Shown one piece after another: positions 17,662-30,480 of a stretch of 64,000 nucleotides of DNA. The position numbers and the translations under genes are program-made. This DNA is from Pelodera strongyloides. Its lineage: Eukaryota; Nematoda; Chromadorea; Rhabditida; Rhabditidae. Location of the stretch: contig JAANDG010000515.1 in assembly GCA_036852015.1 (NCBI GenBank), positions 1 through 64,000 on the forward strand. Reading direction: 5' to 3'. The notes under the pieces are model-generated. The model worked only from the letters and a program-made list of their open reading frames with translations. It did no database searches and was not told the origin of the DNA. How positions within the stretch are numbered: the stretch's first letter is position 1; every line of letters begins with the position of its first letter.

Positions 17662-17822
17662 TGGGGTTTCCATGTATGCCAAAAACAACTGTGCGTTCCC
17701 TTCCAAGTATAGAAAAATTTGCCGTATTTTCCCTGAATTGAATATTTGACATGAGAAATTAATAGATGGGTCTCGCGAAGTCGTAAAATACGGTAAATTT
17801 GTCCGGATACTTGGAAACCCCA
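17662..17822. mobile_element. MITE, family D (TGGGGTTTCCA ends), copy 1
   Basis: 161-bp element with inverted ends TGGGGTTTCCA, flanked by TAA at 17659-17661 and 17823-17825. The internal sequence (GTCTCGCGAAGTCGTAAAAT and others) is almost identical to 55254-55410. A 3-bp TAA/TTA target is characteristic of PIF/Harbinger elements. Confidence 0.85.
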
Positions 17823-18972
17823 TAAGTGAGGTATCAATATCAGTTATCAATATACATACAGTCTTAGGCCCTAGGGACTTTACGCTGCTAGTGATAATCT
17901 ATGATGGAGAATATGGTACTGTATACTTTATAAGACACGACTTTCCTTGGGTTTATTGTTAGGTAACAAACTAGCAAGTAACTTCGTTTCCATAGCTTGG
18001 TTAGGGAACCGACGTACTGTAATACTGCTTGTAATACTGCGATGAAGTTTTTTTTGTGTATTCTCTAGTGGTAGGGCAGTGACGAACTTTTGGCAAGTTT
18101 CTGTAACAAATTGCGTCAAAATTATGCTAACCGTGCTTACGGTATGCTATGGTACGCTATGATCTCCGACTTTTTTTTACACTTAGCTCAGGAACTACCG
18201 GACCGGTACGCTACGATCTCGGACTTTTCTTACAACTAGCTTGGGAACTTATAGTGATCCCTAGCAGGAGACCCTATTACTGTGAAGCTTTTGATTTCCG
18301 TGTACTCTTTACTCCAGAACTCAAAGAACGTTTTTTATGTGTAATATCTGGCGAGCGTCCTTGTATTCGTTACATTCGTAAATCACGCGATTTGATATGA
18401 CAGACACTTTTTTTCTCTTGAGCAAAAGTCGCCAGTAAAGCTTTTCAATCAGTTATCATTGATTAATGCGTTCTCTTTTTGAATTTTTGCAATTTGTCCC
18501 TGATCTTGCGGCGGTACTAATGGTTTATGTTTGTTTATCACTACTTATTAGTATGTTATGATAACTAACTAATACTTACAGTAAGTACAGGGTGCTGGTA
18601 TAGTAGGAAACTGTTATTCTAGCTAAAACCGTGCTTTAATCCAACCAATTTCCCATCAGTGCTATTAAATAGTTTCTTCTTGCACGCCGATTTTTATTTT
18701 TCGCCAGAAATGTGCAAAAGTGTGCCAGATGTGTGCCATATTGTAGCGAGGCTAATTGTGCGTAACGTTTGCTCAGGATGACCGTAGGTTGCTGTGAGAC
18801 CTCCCAGTCTTTATCTCAGCTTTGAAGTTTAGAAAAGAAGACAGCTTTTCAGTGATTGGATAAACCTCGGATTCTATTTTCTATTTTTACTCAAATCCTC
18901 CCGTATTTCTATTCTATAATTCTATTCCGTACGTCATACTCTAGACGCCGTACGGACTTCTTAGGTATTCCC

Positions 18973-19009
<37 letters not shown>

Positions 19010-19189
19010 TTTCTCGTCTTTCTCTACCTCCTGCTTCTCTCTGTTTCCTATGTTATGTCCCAATTTCTTTCGATCGTTCTCTGTAGTTGTCTTTCCCACG
19101 ATGCTTGGATTTCCAATATCATTTGCCCTTTTTGGTCGAAGTCATTTTTCTAAAATCCGTTGTCGTTTGAGATACCTAGCGCCATTAAC

Positions 19190-19358
19190 TTAAAGCGAAA
19201 TACCGGCCGGTTTCTGAAACGCATCGTAGACAACTGAATTCTTACGTATCTATGGATCTATGCTAATTTGCCCGAACTTAGCCCGATTTTTTTCATTCTA
19301 ATTTATGTTCATTTGCATAATCTGCATAAGAATGCTGGTGTACTCGATGTGTTTCAAA
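19190..19358. mobile_element. MITE, family A, right end lost
   Basis: Starts TTAAAGCGAAATACCGGCCG and runs to GATGTGTTTCAAAG, where the terminal repeat is broken off. Confidence 0.7.
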
Positions 19359-20762
19359 GGCTCTTGAAGGAGTCATCTTTTTTTAAATCTCATTGGATCT
19401 TTTTGAATGGTTCAAAATCACACAAAGCGGCACAATCTGAATAGCACTCAAGGAGTGTGTATACATTGTATAGGAGTATACGTTTCATAAACCACGTACC
19501 ACACCCCTTTAAACATGTCCTTGAATTTGAGATTGAAGTTATCCTTTTTAAAACTAACTCGACCTTTTTGAATCCCTTTCTGGGATTTGCACTTCGCAAT
19601 GACGTCGGTGCGCATTGATCTTTTTCTTTTCTTTTTTTTTCTTTTTTTTCAGAGAGGAGTTTGTTTTAGAAGAGATATGTAGGTTCTTCCCCCGTGGGAG
19701 TATATTTGAAAATCGTAAACCCCACTTTCCATTTTCGTAATTTCGTAAAATTTATTTACGTTATTATTTATCTAATGAGTAAATTTAATATTTATTTAAT
19801 AAAATTAATTTATTATTAAATATTAATTTAATGTTATTTAATAAATAAATAAAATTTTATTTTCCATTTTCGTAGTAGCAGAAACCTCAGTTTCCAGTTT
19901 CACAAATAACATAGTAATTTTCTTCTAGTTCCGCCGAAAAACTTATACTTTAAAAGTCGAGCACAATGATTACATCTGTTGGTGATTTTCTGAAACTCTA
20001 TTGTGCGCTGCAAATCATATAAGCCCTGTTTATTTGCGGTCAACGGGCTTCCATTAATAAATATTTGCAATAGTCGTGGTGTGTTCACTACTGTGCCTAT
20101 ATCCTATATATCCACGTTGGATTTTCATTTTGATGGTTTGACGGTTTGACCAACTCCTATTTTTATTATTAAAAAAATTTCCAATGCGGAAGTCTTTTTT
20201 TCACACGACAATTTTTTGGAAACTTCCGAATTCTGGAATGTCATTTAAAAATCTGCATGTAATGCGGTATTGTAGGTGGTTTGTGAAATGTTCGCTGGAC
20301 ATCTGCATCCTCGTGTATTTTGTGAAAATATCTGCGAATTTTCCTCACGTAATGGCACACAATTTGCATATAATCCAAGGTACTGCAATTGTCCGTATGT
20401 ACGAAGTAGCGTGACAATGTTCATTTGAAAAAGGTCTGGTAGTATAGTATGCTAATTGTGCATGACAGTATCTACCTATGCTTATTTGGTTTGCAAACGT
20501 GCAATGTGGTAATTATTGACTAGGGCCCTGTGCGGTTTATGTGTGTTCAGCTTATTGTTAGGGTAACGCCTATAGGTTTCGCTCCGGTTTGATCAACATA
20601 TATTGGCCTGTATTTGCATAATCATAAGTCCTAGTGTGTAAATTGATCCACCACGTAAGGTATCTTTGTAGAGCGTGCCATCTACTGGAACTGTAATATC
20701 ACATACCATGTTCCATATCACAACGCTCATTTAAGTTGTAATGTAATTGGTATATTTGGTCT

Positions 20763-20801
20763 TCTCTCTCTCTCCTCTCTTCTCTCTTCTCTCTCTCATG
20801 A

Positions 20802-20872
<71 letters not shown>
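20763..20872. repeat. (CT)n microsatellite
   Basis: Long nearly pure CT tract. It generates a spurious Arg-Glu frame on the minus strand. Confidence 0.95.
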
Positions 20873-20876
<4 letters not shown>

Positions 20877-22378
20877 CTCTCATTTTCTTGTCTGAATTCA
20901 GATATCGTTATCTGTCTGATCATCTAATATGTGTCATCGTCATAATATTCCAGCGAAAAGCTAATTATATTTATAATGCTTATGGTAATTTTGTAATGTT
21001 TTCTCTGAACTCTGAAAGAACGAGTCGTTCGCAATTCAGTGAATAATCCTATTACACTTTAATCAGTAGAATTTATCAATGTTCTAGAATTTAATTTACT
21101 TTTTTTTGTAATAGAATTTAACTGTTTGGCGCCGCGCTGCGAAATGTAAAATGATAAGTAAATGATAATAAATGTAGAGTAGATAAGTACGAATGCAAAT
21201 ACAGGTCACTAACGGCTGTTTAGGAGTTTAGGCCAAATAATTTTTCTGTATTTATAGGATTTTTAGGAATGTTTGTAATTTTTATCGAACTATCCCGGTA
21301 TCTGTTTCGTACTAAATTCTAGTCTTTCTTTTATCAGTAAAATCGGTTCCACTTTGTAACTTTGAGCACAACCATATGTGAAACAGAATACAGAATCTTG
21401 GTTTATGAAAAACAATCGAATTTTATATTATGCTATTTTGTGTTACGTGAAAGTTGGTGCAAGCGGCGCGGAAAATGGCACGCCATTTTGAAGCGGCGCG
21501 CGCTCTTGCCTGCCGAAACTACGCCGTTTTCACGCGGCTTGCATGCCAAGTTTCTCAATGTTATGGAGCTTTCACAAACATTTTAAGAGGTTGTGCATAA
21601 AAGACGATTGCTACTGTATCTATACGTTAACTATAGAAGGATCTTGTTTTTCATTATTATTTTTATTATACTATACATTATACCTACGCCTAGGTATATA
21701 ATCTCTCACTATAGTAAACAATCTAATATACATTTCAACTTTTAAACATTTACAACGAGAAAGTTCCGATTTCGGTAGTTTCGTAAGAAAATACTAGTTT
21801 CTGTTTTTCTTGGTCACTGAAATACGTGCTTCGTTTATTTTGAAATTGAACTGTTTACCCTTACCTTTGGAATGAATACATAGTCTCGAATTACATTTCT
21901 ATGCGTGTGCCCTTTTTGTTTGTAAAAAGTAGAGTTGGCATACTAGCGTAAGCCATAGTTTTTTTTAACTTTGGCTGGTGCGCGGCCAACAAAAAATGGG
22001 GTGCGCGCAGGTATGGCGGCCCACCCACTTCAGGCTTAGTAGACGGCGCACCGGTCAATGTTCATCATTGTACGCATGAGTTTAGAAAAACGAACAAGAA
22101 CATGGATGTCGGATCGTGTGTACACAATTGTTTCGCTATGTTGCTCAATTTTCTTCCGCTTCCTATCTTGCAATTAGTGTTTTGGTTTTTTCTTGCTTTT
22201 TCCCATAGTACTATTCCTGATTAATAAGTGGTATTATTATTAAAAACATAACTAATATGTACATTTTTATTTCTTATTAATTAGTTAGTTAATTAATTAT
22301 TTACAGGAGGAGGCCAATAAGGGGCAGGTAGTACGCAGTTCAGTAGGAGCTCCACCAAAAAAGCCGCGGTCTAAAAGG

Positions 22379-24510
22379 ATGAAGTTCGACGAGTTATTAT
22401 TCTCCCATTTGGGAGAGATGGGAAGGTAATTTGCATATTACTGTAACTTCCCTAGGGGCGAGAGAGAGAAAGAGTGTTGCTAAGAGTGACAGGGAGGGAG
22501 GGTATAGACTACGATAGCTAAAAGGGTATTTTCAGCATCGGGGCATTACATTACAATAAGACGTTTTAAGTGGTATGGCACGTGGTCTTTGAAATGTACT
22601 CTGGGCAACACATTCCATGCACCATTTGCATACGTTACATTGGAACGCATAGGCCCAGCGTGCACTTCAAAGCCACGTTCCATATCGCGTTAATGTTTTT
22701 AGTTTCGCGTACAATTTTCAAATAATAACTGGAGAGAATCAATATTTATGATTGAAATCGTTAATATACTGTATTTTAGATATCAAAAGTTACAATTCCT
22801 TCTGGTAACTATTCCGACAATGTTGTGTGCTATGTACGCACTGAGTTGGACCTTTGCTGCTTATTCGGTACCTCATAGGTGGGTTCTATTTTAATTATAG
22901 TAATAATAGTTTATTGATGAGATGCAATTAACATATCTCAAAATGTATCCCTAAATATTAAGTTACACATTAAAATAATGGCATCATAAATCGACTTGAG
23001 GTAACAGGCATGTTCACAGGCGCGACCAGTGTTAGACTTGCCGGTCAGTGGTTGCGAGTTCTAGTCGTTTTTACGTTTAAGATCCGGATTTTGTATTTCG
23101 AGCGTAACGTGCGTCCTCACAAAGAAACAAACAAACGTTGTTCATTTATACAGTATGCAGAATTATATTCTACTCGTTTTCAACTTCTTGACGGAATTTG
23201 TGCAAGATCAAACTTCAAGTAGTGTAGTTTTTAAAGGTGCGAACTACCCGACGAGACGTCTAAAGAATACTTCACGGCTGATGATAGATTGACAGTGAAT
23301 CTCGATGACTGCTTCGACAAGGTACTTTTATGCTATGTTTTGGAACATTTAAAGCGATAAGGCACGTGGTTTGTGAGGCGTTTCCTCGACTGTTGCACTT
23401 ACATGCATTACATTCAAAGTTGGTTGTTGGTTACGCTTCTGTGGATAAACTGTTCACAAACTCATTAGTTTGCACATTTGAAAACTGCTGGAAATCAAGG
23501 AAACTGATGCGAAAGCCACAGAAACTGCCACTGACAGGGAAGCAGTACCCGACGTTGTTTCTGATTCTGACCTTTTCAGGCAAATCAGATGAAAGTGTCG
23601 AGAGAGTTTGCTGGCCAGCCGAATATCATGTGCTATTATGATCAGGTTAGTTTTTAAAACCATGTTGTTTGGTTCAAGTCAGCTCATAGGGCGCGTGGAT
23701 GGCATGTGAATTCCCATTGGCGCACCTCTGGCGCACAAGCCGCGCACCTCTGGCGCACAATCCGCGCACCTCTGGCGCACAAGCTGCGCACCTAGGAAAA
23801 TTGGGGCGGGCTTCCCCTATCTTTGGCAATGCGCGCGCGGCAACACAGCGGAAGGCACCAGGGTACCGTTTACCCGTAGGGAAGCAGTTTATTGGTACTT
23901 CTATTGATTTCCACCCACATGGGTGTGTGTTTATGTTAATGTTTATTAATTTTATATTTTTAGTGCACCTACGGTAATGACAGCGAACCTGAAACGTGTT
24001 CATCGTGGGTGTACGATCATTCCAAATTGGCCTACACTGCTATAGAGAAGGTATGAATTATTTGTTCAATTGTTACTTAATAATTTTCATCATATTGATT
24101 TCACATAGTAAATATTTTAGTGTGTTAGTAAATATATTTAATGTTTGCTACAGTATGCTTCTGGAAGTTGGGGTGAGCTACGATTTAATCTTTACTATTT
24201 GTTTGAGTATACAATTTTACAGTGCAAATTTATTTATATGCAAATTAGAACATACAGTAATCAATGATCATGATGACGCCCTTATGATGCGTAAGTGGTG
24301 AATATTCGTATGCAAATTTCAGTGGGACATTGTTTGTGACCGTGGATGGATCAAGGCCACAATTCAGGCATTTTACTATGTAGGACAAATGGCGGGTTCG
24401 ATTATTTTCGGAATTCTTGGAGACAAGTGGGTTATTTAGAAATAGTTCCTTGGTTATTGTGTGTGTGTGGGTGTGTGTGAGTGTGTGTGTGTGTTTTGCG
24501 TGTGCGTGTG

Positions 24511-24545
<35 letters not shown>

Positions 24546-24607
24546 TGTTTGTGGGTGGGTGTGTGTGTGTGTATGTGGGTGTGTGTGTATGTTTGTGTTT
24601 GTATGTT

Positions 24608-24642
<35 letters not shown>

Positions 24643-26248
24643 ATGTGCGTATGTGTGCGCGTATGTGTACGTGTGTTTGTATGTGTGTTTGGTGTGTGTG
24701 TGCTATGTGTGTGTGACTGTGTCAAGCGGACGCGCCACCACTGCACTATCTGAGTAACGATTTGTGATTGTTTCAGGATCGGTCGTAAGAAGGTCTTCTT
24801 CATTGCAATTGTCATCCAAATGAGTGCCGGAGCACTGATGGCAGTGGTGCCGACTTGGTGGTTGTACGCGATATTTAGGTTTGTTTCCTATTGTTTATTT
24901 ATTTATTAGATAACACCGAGATGTGCATCAAATAATATGGTGAATAGAAAGCAATGTACATAGAACGAAACCATTTGTACTGTAGTCGATTATCAATTGG
25001 GTAAAAGAAAATGGAAAGGTGTATCATACAAGTCTATATATCTTGGCCTGCTTTACATAATTTTGCAAATATTTTATTCAAGACTTGTGCAATACAGTGG
25101 AGGTTTGGCGAGAGAAACTTCTCGAGCCCGAACTTTAGGGAAATAGATCGAAGTACAGTATACTTCCATTTGATGGTATACGGTATACACAGATAAAACT
25201 AAGTACAGTATACTTCCATTTGATGGTATACGGTATACACAGATAAAACTAAGTACAGTATACTTCCATTTGATGGTATACGGTATACACAGATAAAACT
25301 AAGTACAGTATACTTTCATTTTATGGTATACGGTATACACAGATAAAACTAAGTACAGTATACTTCCATTTGACGGTATACGGTATACACAGATAAAACT
25401 AAGTACAGTATACTTCCATTTGATGGTATACGGTATACACAGATACAACTAAGTACAGTATACTTTCATTTTATGGTATACGGTATACACAGATAAAACT
25501 AAGTACAGTATACTTCCATTTGATGGTATACGGTATACACAGATAAAACTAAGTACAGTATACTTCCATTTGATGGTATACGGTATACACAGATAAAACT
25601 AAGTACAGTATACTTCCATTTGATGGTATACGGTATACACAGATAAAACTAAGTACAGTATACTTCCATTTGATGGTGTACGCTATGTAAAGATACAACT
25701 TCCCGAGTAGTCGCCGCGTTAGGGTGCGCGAAATCACTGTCAATTCTGTTTAGCTCATATATGGCACATTTTCTGGATGTGCGCCGTATGTGTGCCACAC
25801 GTGCGCCCTATGTCTGCCAAAACTTCGCGCATACCTGGAGCACCACCGGCCTTTTGTAATTTCCACTTTTCAGAGCTGCCACTGGGTTCGCGCATCCGGG
25901 TATATTTGTAATTGCTGTCGTTATTGGTATGGAACTCGTTGGACCAAGTCATAGGAGACTGGCCGGAGTTATTTCTGGAGTGTTCTTTTCTATTGGTCAG
26001 GTAGGTAATTTATGCTAATTATTGATTTTTGTATGATTGATTTCAAGCAGTAAGACATTAATTGATTAAATTCTAATACGTAAGTAAAATAGGTAGTCAG
26101 CACGTGGCGTAGCGATCAAGCAGTGGTTACAATGAGCAATACATTTATTATAATAATTTATTACGTGCACATAAAATTCATGAGAAAAATATATGCAACG
26201 TACAGTTTTGTCGAATAAAGCAACAGTAGCACAAATATGAAGAAAGCG

Positions 26249-26305
<57 letters not shown>

Positions 26306-29300
26306 TTTACTATTTTTCTTGTTTAGGTTCTCCTCGGAAGTCTGGCCTATTTTGTGACCGACTACCGTATCCTGCACCTCTCAATCTCGGTACCGGCTCT
26401 GGTGTTCTTGAGTTACTGGTGGTAAGCGGTTTTTTTTGTTCTACACATGGAACCTGTCACCGACCATTTGGCATCCACTTAGAGACCATTTTGCGACTCA
26501 TTCGCCGAGGGTTTTATGAGACGCCAAGTAGCCCCCATTTCGTAAGCCATCACCCGATGATTCCCTTCGTTTAGTATGTGCAAATCCCGTGCAGGATGTC
26601 GAAAAAATAAAAGGGGAGAAAATATTGTCACTAATGCCCTGTCCATGTTTGCGATTCGCACTTGCGAAAATGACAAATGCCTGTCCATGTTCAGGCAAAT
26701 TTACATGAATGTCAAATGCCTACCGTAACCCATGCGAATAACGCGTTTGACATAGTCCCGCAACGAAGTGTATCAGATGCGTACTATTTGAAATAGATCA
26801 GTACTATTTTGAAATAGATCCATACTAGATTCAAAATCGCTGCGGGACCTTGTCATTCACATTGACTCGAACATGGACAGGCATTTGTCATTTTCGCAAG
26901 TGCGAATCGCATACTTGGACAGGGCATAATATATGCAACAAAACTATTAATAACTTTATAATTTTTCCTAGGATTGTTCCGGAGAGCGCGCGTTGGTTAG
27001 TATCACAGAAGAAGTATGAAGAGGCGGACGCAGTACTGCAGAGAGCGGCACGAATGAATGGAGTGACGCTTCCGGATAAGTGGTTAGTTATCAATGATTA
27101 CTAGTTCGAAGTAAGTAAAATAACCTGCCGCCGCGCACCTCGCTACGACGAGAAAATTGGCGTGCAAGCGGCGTGTTACGGCGTGCATGTTGCACGACAT
27201 TCCCATTCCGGGCGCACGCCACCACCTTGCCAACGCGCTGCGCGCCGTTGTCACGCGGCTTGCACGGCAAGTTTTGTCAGTGTAAGCCTTCGCTAGACTC
27301 TCGTCAGTGCTCAAGCGAGTTCACGGGATATACATTCGCGAGAACTGGGCGAGGATAAATTGAAATTGCCGCGCACCTTTCCCCAGTCTTTGCCAGGCCT
27401 TTTAAGTCTGATATGATATTTGGAAGTTTCTAATTAGTGTTTATTTCTAGGTGGGAACTACTGGACAAAGATTCGGAGTCGAGTTCGTCAACTCCACAGA
27501 AAAAAGCATCGATAAAGGTAGATATAATTGAGATTTTAAAGGGAGAGGCCCACGAGAAAAAGAATTTTTTCAATTTACTTGCGCACAATGTCCGGTATCT
27601 CAGAAATATTACTGTGAAAACCGCATAGATTTGCATCTAGAACTCGCAGAGATATTCTGTGCTAAACAGTTCGACCAGGTACCGTAGTCAGCAACACAAA
27701 CATTAGTTTTTACGGTTTATATCCGTACACTTGCATTATTTTTCAACGTAATAATGTTCAAACGAATAGAGATCATTACTAAAATTATAAAGAGGCGTTT
27801 CCAACACAGGAATGCCCTAAAAGCGCGAAAATTGATCCTGACAACGGTACCTGGCCGAACTGTTTGCCGGAGAATAACTCTGTGAGTTCCAGGCTTCAAA
27901 CAATGCGGTTTTCACTCACAGTAATATTTCTAAAATTCCGGACATTCTGTGCAAGTTAATTGAGGAAAACTTTATTCTCTTGGGCCTGTCCCTTTAAAGC
28001 GAAATACCGGCCGGTTTTTGAAACCCATCGAGTAGACCGGCATTCTTGTGCAGCTTATGCAAACGAACACAAATTAGAATAAAAATCGAGATCAGCCACG
28101 TGACAAATAAGAGTTCTGCTTTTCTTTGCACATGAAGTAGATTTCCTATACCCTATGTTTAGTTTTTTGTTGTCTTTTCCAAGTAAATAAGCGAAATAAT
28201 TGATTATGATATCTAGTAAAAAAAAAATCGTTTTTTAGGACCTATTGGCCACTCCAAAGATGCGTGTGCGATCGCTCACTGTCTTTTATTTGTGGTTTGT
28301 TTTGTGTGAACATTACAACATAATAATGTCTTAGCGAAACCCGTTTTACTAGTTTTACACTATTTTATTATTCATTATAAAATTGACATTATTTATCTTA
28401 ATATTAATATTTAGGCCCGTCGTTTCCATGGTCTACTATGGTCTGGCTATGAAGTCCGATGTGCTCGGTGGTGACTTGTATGTCTCCTTTATAATGGGTA
28501 CGTTTCAGAGATTTGATATCTAGAGTTAACGAACCTTTGGTATTACTGCTCTGAATGGGAATACATCTGTATAGTGTCATTTGATTATTTTTCAGCATCT
28601 TTCAGCTTCGGCTTGAAAACGTGTAGGATCAGGCTGAGGCTTAGGCTTAGGCTTAGGCTTAGGCTTAGGCTTAGGCTTAGGCTTAGTCTTAATCTTAAAG
28701 CGAATATGTAGGCACTCAAAATGAGCCAAAAAAAACGAAACTAGCGTTTCCATACCAGACGTTAATTTAAATAAGCGACTGGATATGTAAATACGAAATT
28801 GGAATGCGCTGCATCTTGAATCTTGCTATTTGCCGATTTAAACTGAAATTTATTCAATCGGACCCAAATTTATGCAAGGGTTCCGAATTAGCGTTTACTA
28901 TGGAAAAGGCTAGCTTTGTAATTGATTTTCTTTTAAGTGTGTAATTGTAGACAACTTTTGTTATTGTTTCCTTAATGGGCAACACGCATTCTATTAATAC
29001 AGCTTAACTTCAAAAAGGGCCTACATATTCCCTTTAACAAACTCTCATAATTCAGGCGCTTTGATCGAGATGCCAGCTCTGTTCATCGTCTTCTTGTTAA
29101 TCGATCGAATCGGTCGTCGTTTTGTGTTGGCTGGAGGTTTCTTCATTGCTGGATTCTGCCTTATATCGAACCTTCTGCTCCCGACTGATGGTAAGTGTCG
29201 AATTTTAAAAGTGAGCGCGGTCTCTCTGCTAAAAAAGATGTGCGCGAGAAGTGTGCCAGTTGTGCGCGAAGGTTGCACGCAAAGGGATTCCGATTGATGA

Positions 29301-30480
29301 TAAGTGAAAGGTCGAATGTGAAAAGCCGCGCACTCGCAGCGCAAGAAATGTGCGCAGGAGGCGCGGTAAGAATATGCGAAAGGTGGGCAATTCTAATTTT
29401 GGCGCACATTTGGCGATTTTCCAGACGCCGCGCCAGGTGAGCCAGAGTGTGCGATCTGACTTTACCTTCTGCTCGTTCCTGACGCGCCGCCTGCGTACCT
29501 TTGGCGCGGGCGGACGGTATTTTTTTTGCACACAAGGGCTGCCTACAAATTATCTTTTTTCAGTGAATAAGTGGATTGCAATTGCCCAATTAATGATCAC
29601 GAAGGGTTCGATCACGGCAGTTTACGCCACCATTTACACATTTTCGCCGGAGCTCTTCCCTACTGTGGTAATTATGTTATTATTATTTTTTTAATTATTC
29701 AACTTATTACAACATGACGTTTATGTTTTATTAGTTATCATAACAGAACATTGCACATCCATATATAACGCACACGGTTTGTCGAATAATAACTGAAGGC
29801 AAATTAACCCTTTATTTATAAACAATTTGTACATTACAAAAACGCATGAAACTTCGCGCAGTCGCTACCCAAAAAAACAGGGCCTGTCGGACCGTGTGGC
29901 GTCTTTATGTGCGCGGCGACTGTGCGAAGTATCCACGTATGCTCGTTTAGGTCCGTAACACGGCGATGGGTCTCTGCTCGACAATTGCGCGTGTCGGTGC
30001 GATTTCCGCCTCGTATGTGGCCATGTGGATTGTGAGTTATTGATTTACTGATTCATTGCTGATTTTGACATTTGTGCGCCACGCGTGTGCCGCAACGTCG
30101 CCACTTGTGCGCCGTAACATGATTGCACGATTCTCTAGATAACTGCTGCAGGTTCGTGATACCGTAGTCAAGTGTAAATTCTAGTTTTTAAATCATTCAG
30201 GTTACGTTGAAAGTTACCGTAGATAGTTTTAGCTATAGATTCGTGATACCGTATGCAAATATCAATCTTGCGCTTTCAGGTCGAATCATTCGGAAAAGTG
30301 TTTATGATAATTCCATTTGGAACGATGTCCGTTCTTGCCGGAATCCTGACGCTATGTCTCCTACCAGAAACTATGGGCACAAGCCTGCCAGAGACTATTG
30401 CCGAAGTGGAGGGAACAGAGGATGAACTAGAGAGGGAGTTGCAGCCATTGAGCAAGGAGACGAAGGAGCCAGACAGTTAG
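22379..30480 (+). CDS. SLC22-family organic cation transporter
   Basis: Seventeen exons: 22307-22425 (ATG 22379), 22780-22878, 23237-23321, 23580-23645, 23964-24050, 24323-24426, 24777-24878, 25874-26000, 26327-26421, 26972-27082, 27451-27517, 28239-28294, 28415-28497, 29056-29190, 29564-29667, 29951-30031 and 30280-30480. Phases all join; from ATG 22379 the product is 549 aa, the usual SLC22 length. Visible features are N-terminal [21 protein letters not shown]1, a Cys-rich extracellular loop (exons 3-5), WDIVCDRGW, the MFS motif GDKIGRKK (about 160-167), PESARWL (274-280), DRIGRR (393-398), [15 protein letters not shown] and an acidic tail. The family moves organic cations across the plasma membrane. 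AG at 22305-22306 may be a trans-splice site leaving a 72-nt 5' UTR; alternatively coding continues upstream. Exon 4 could be longer. Confidence 0.92.
22566..22693. mobile_element. MITE, family C
   Basis: In transporter intron 1. Ends TTAAGTGGTATGGCACGTGG and CCACGTTCCATATCGCGTTAA form an imperfect inverted repeat. Confidence 0.65.
23718..23800. repeat. GC-rich GCGCAC island
   Basis: GGCGCACAAGCCGCGCACC-type motifs repeated about three times (CTCTGGCGCACAA-CCGCGCAC) inside a transporter intron. The GC content contrasts sharply with the AT-rich surroundings. Related islands occur at 27126-27260, 29216-29520, 52535-52785, 55060-55150 and 60760-60990. Confidence 0.7.
24456..24720. repeat. (GT)n microsatellite
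   Basis: About 265 bp of interrupted GT/GTGTAT repeat in transporter intron 6. It opens long but meaningless Cys-Val and Thr-His frames on both strands. Confidence 0.95.
25151..25690. repeat. 50-bp minisatellite
   Basis: About eleven tandem copies of a 50-bp unit starting AAGTACAGTATACTTCCATT and containing GGTATACGGTATACAC, with few substitutions. It lies in transporter intron 7. GTATAC palindromes recur several times per unit. Confidence 0.95.
26249..26301 (+). repeat. 53-nt poly(A) run
   Basis: An uninterrupted run of A, followed by seven T, ends 25 bp before the exon starting at 26327. It could be the tail of an old retrotransposed insertion or a slippage product; no element body is recognisable upstream. 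Its length may also be an assembly estimate. Confidence 0.9.
26635..26926. mobile_element. Inverted-repeat element with TAA duplication
   Basis: 292 bp in transporter intron 9. The ends TGCCCTGTCCATG and CTTGGACAGGGCA belong to arms of about 60 bp that share GCGATTCGCACTTGCGAAAA. TAA occurs at 26632-26634 and 26927-26929. Internally ATTTGAAATAGATC is repeated. A PIF/Harbinger-like MITE is likely. Confidence 0.75.
28636..28683 (+). repeat. Interstitial telomeric repeat (TTAGGC)7
   Basis: About seven TTAGGC units flanked by decayed ones in the transporter intron between exons 13 and 14. Confidence 0.9.
29216..29520. repeat. GC-rich GCGCAC island
   Basis: Transporter intron 14 is made largely of motifs such as GTGTGCCAGTTGTGCGCGAA and GGCGCACATTTGGCG on both strands. 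They open overlapping frames of 80-120 codons in five frames, none with domain signals. Confidence 0.55.

Larger units (their letters stand above)
15368..22306. other. 6.9-kb non-coding interval with MITEs and simple repeats
   Basis: No convincing multi-exon gene was found between the MYST and transporter genes. It holds MITEs at 15403-15553, 16287-16457, 19190-19358 and 17662-17822, a degenerate repeat at about 16920-17160 (motif AGCTTATGGGTACTGTAA), an AT-rich patch at 19745-19860, and (CT)n tracts at about 18970-19012 and 20763-20872. Two exon-like pieces, 16673-16729 and 19652-19681, are in compatible phase with each other but not with the transporter. Upstream exons or promoter of the transporter may lie here. 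Confidence 0.5.

Noticed and set aside
16673..19681. Two exon-like pieces (16673-16729 and 19652-19681) upstream of the transporter
   Set aside because: Their phases fit each other but not the first supported transporter exon, the first acceptor (AAAAG) is poor, and the encoded peptide is unrecognisable.
23484..23579. Acidic frame ([16 protein letters not shown]...) just before transporter exon 4
   Set aside because: To include it, a 35-nt intron or a frame change would be needed; kept out of the model but mentioned as a possible longer loop.
24417..24815. Cys/Val- and Thr/His-rich frames of 90-127 codons
   Set aside because: Pure translation of a GT microsatellite on both strands.
29045..29535. 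Minus-strand frames of 99-124 codons over the transporter
   Set aside because: Shadows of exon 29056-29190 and of a GC-rich repeat island.
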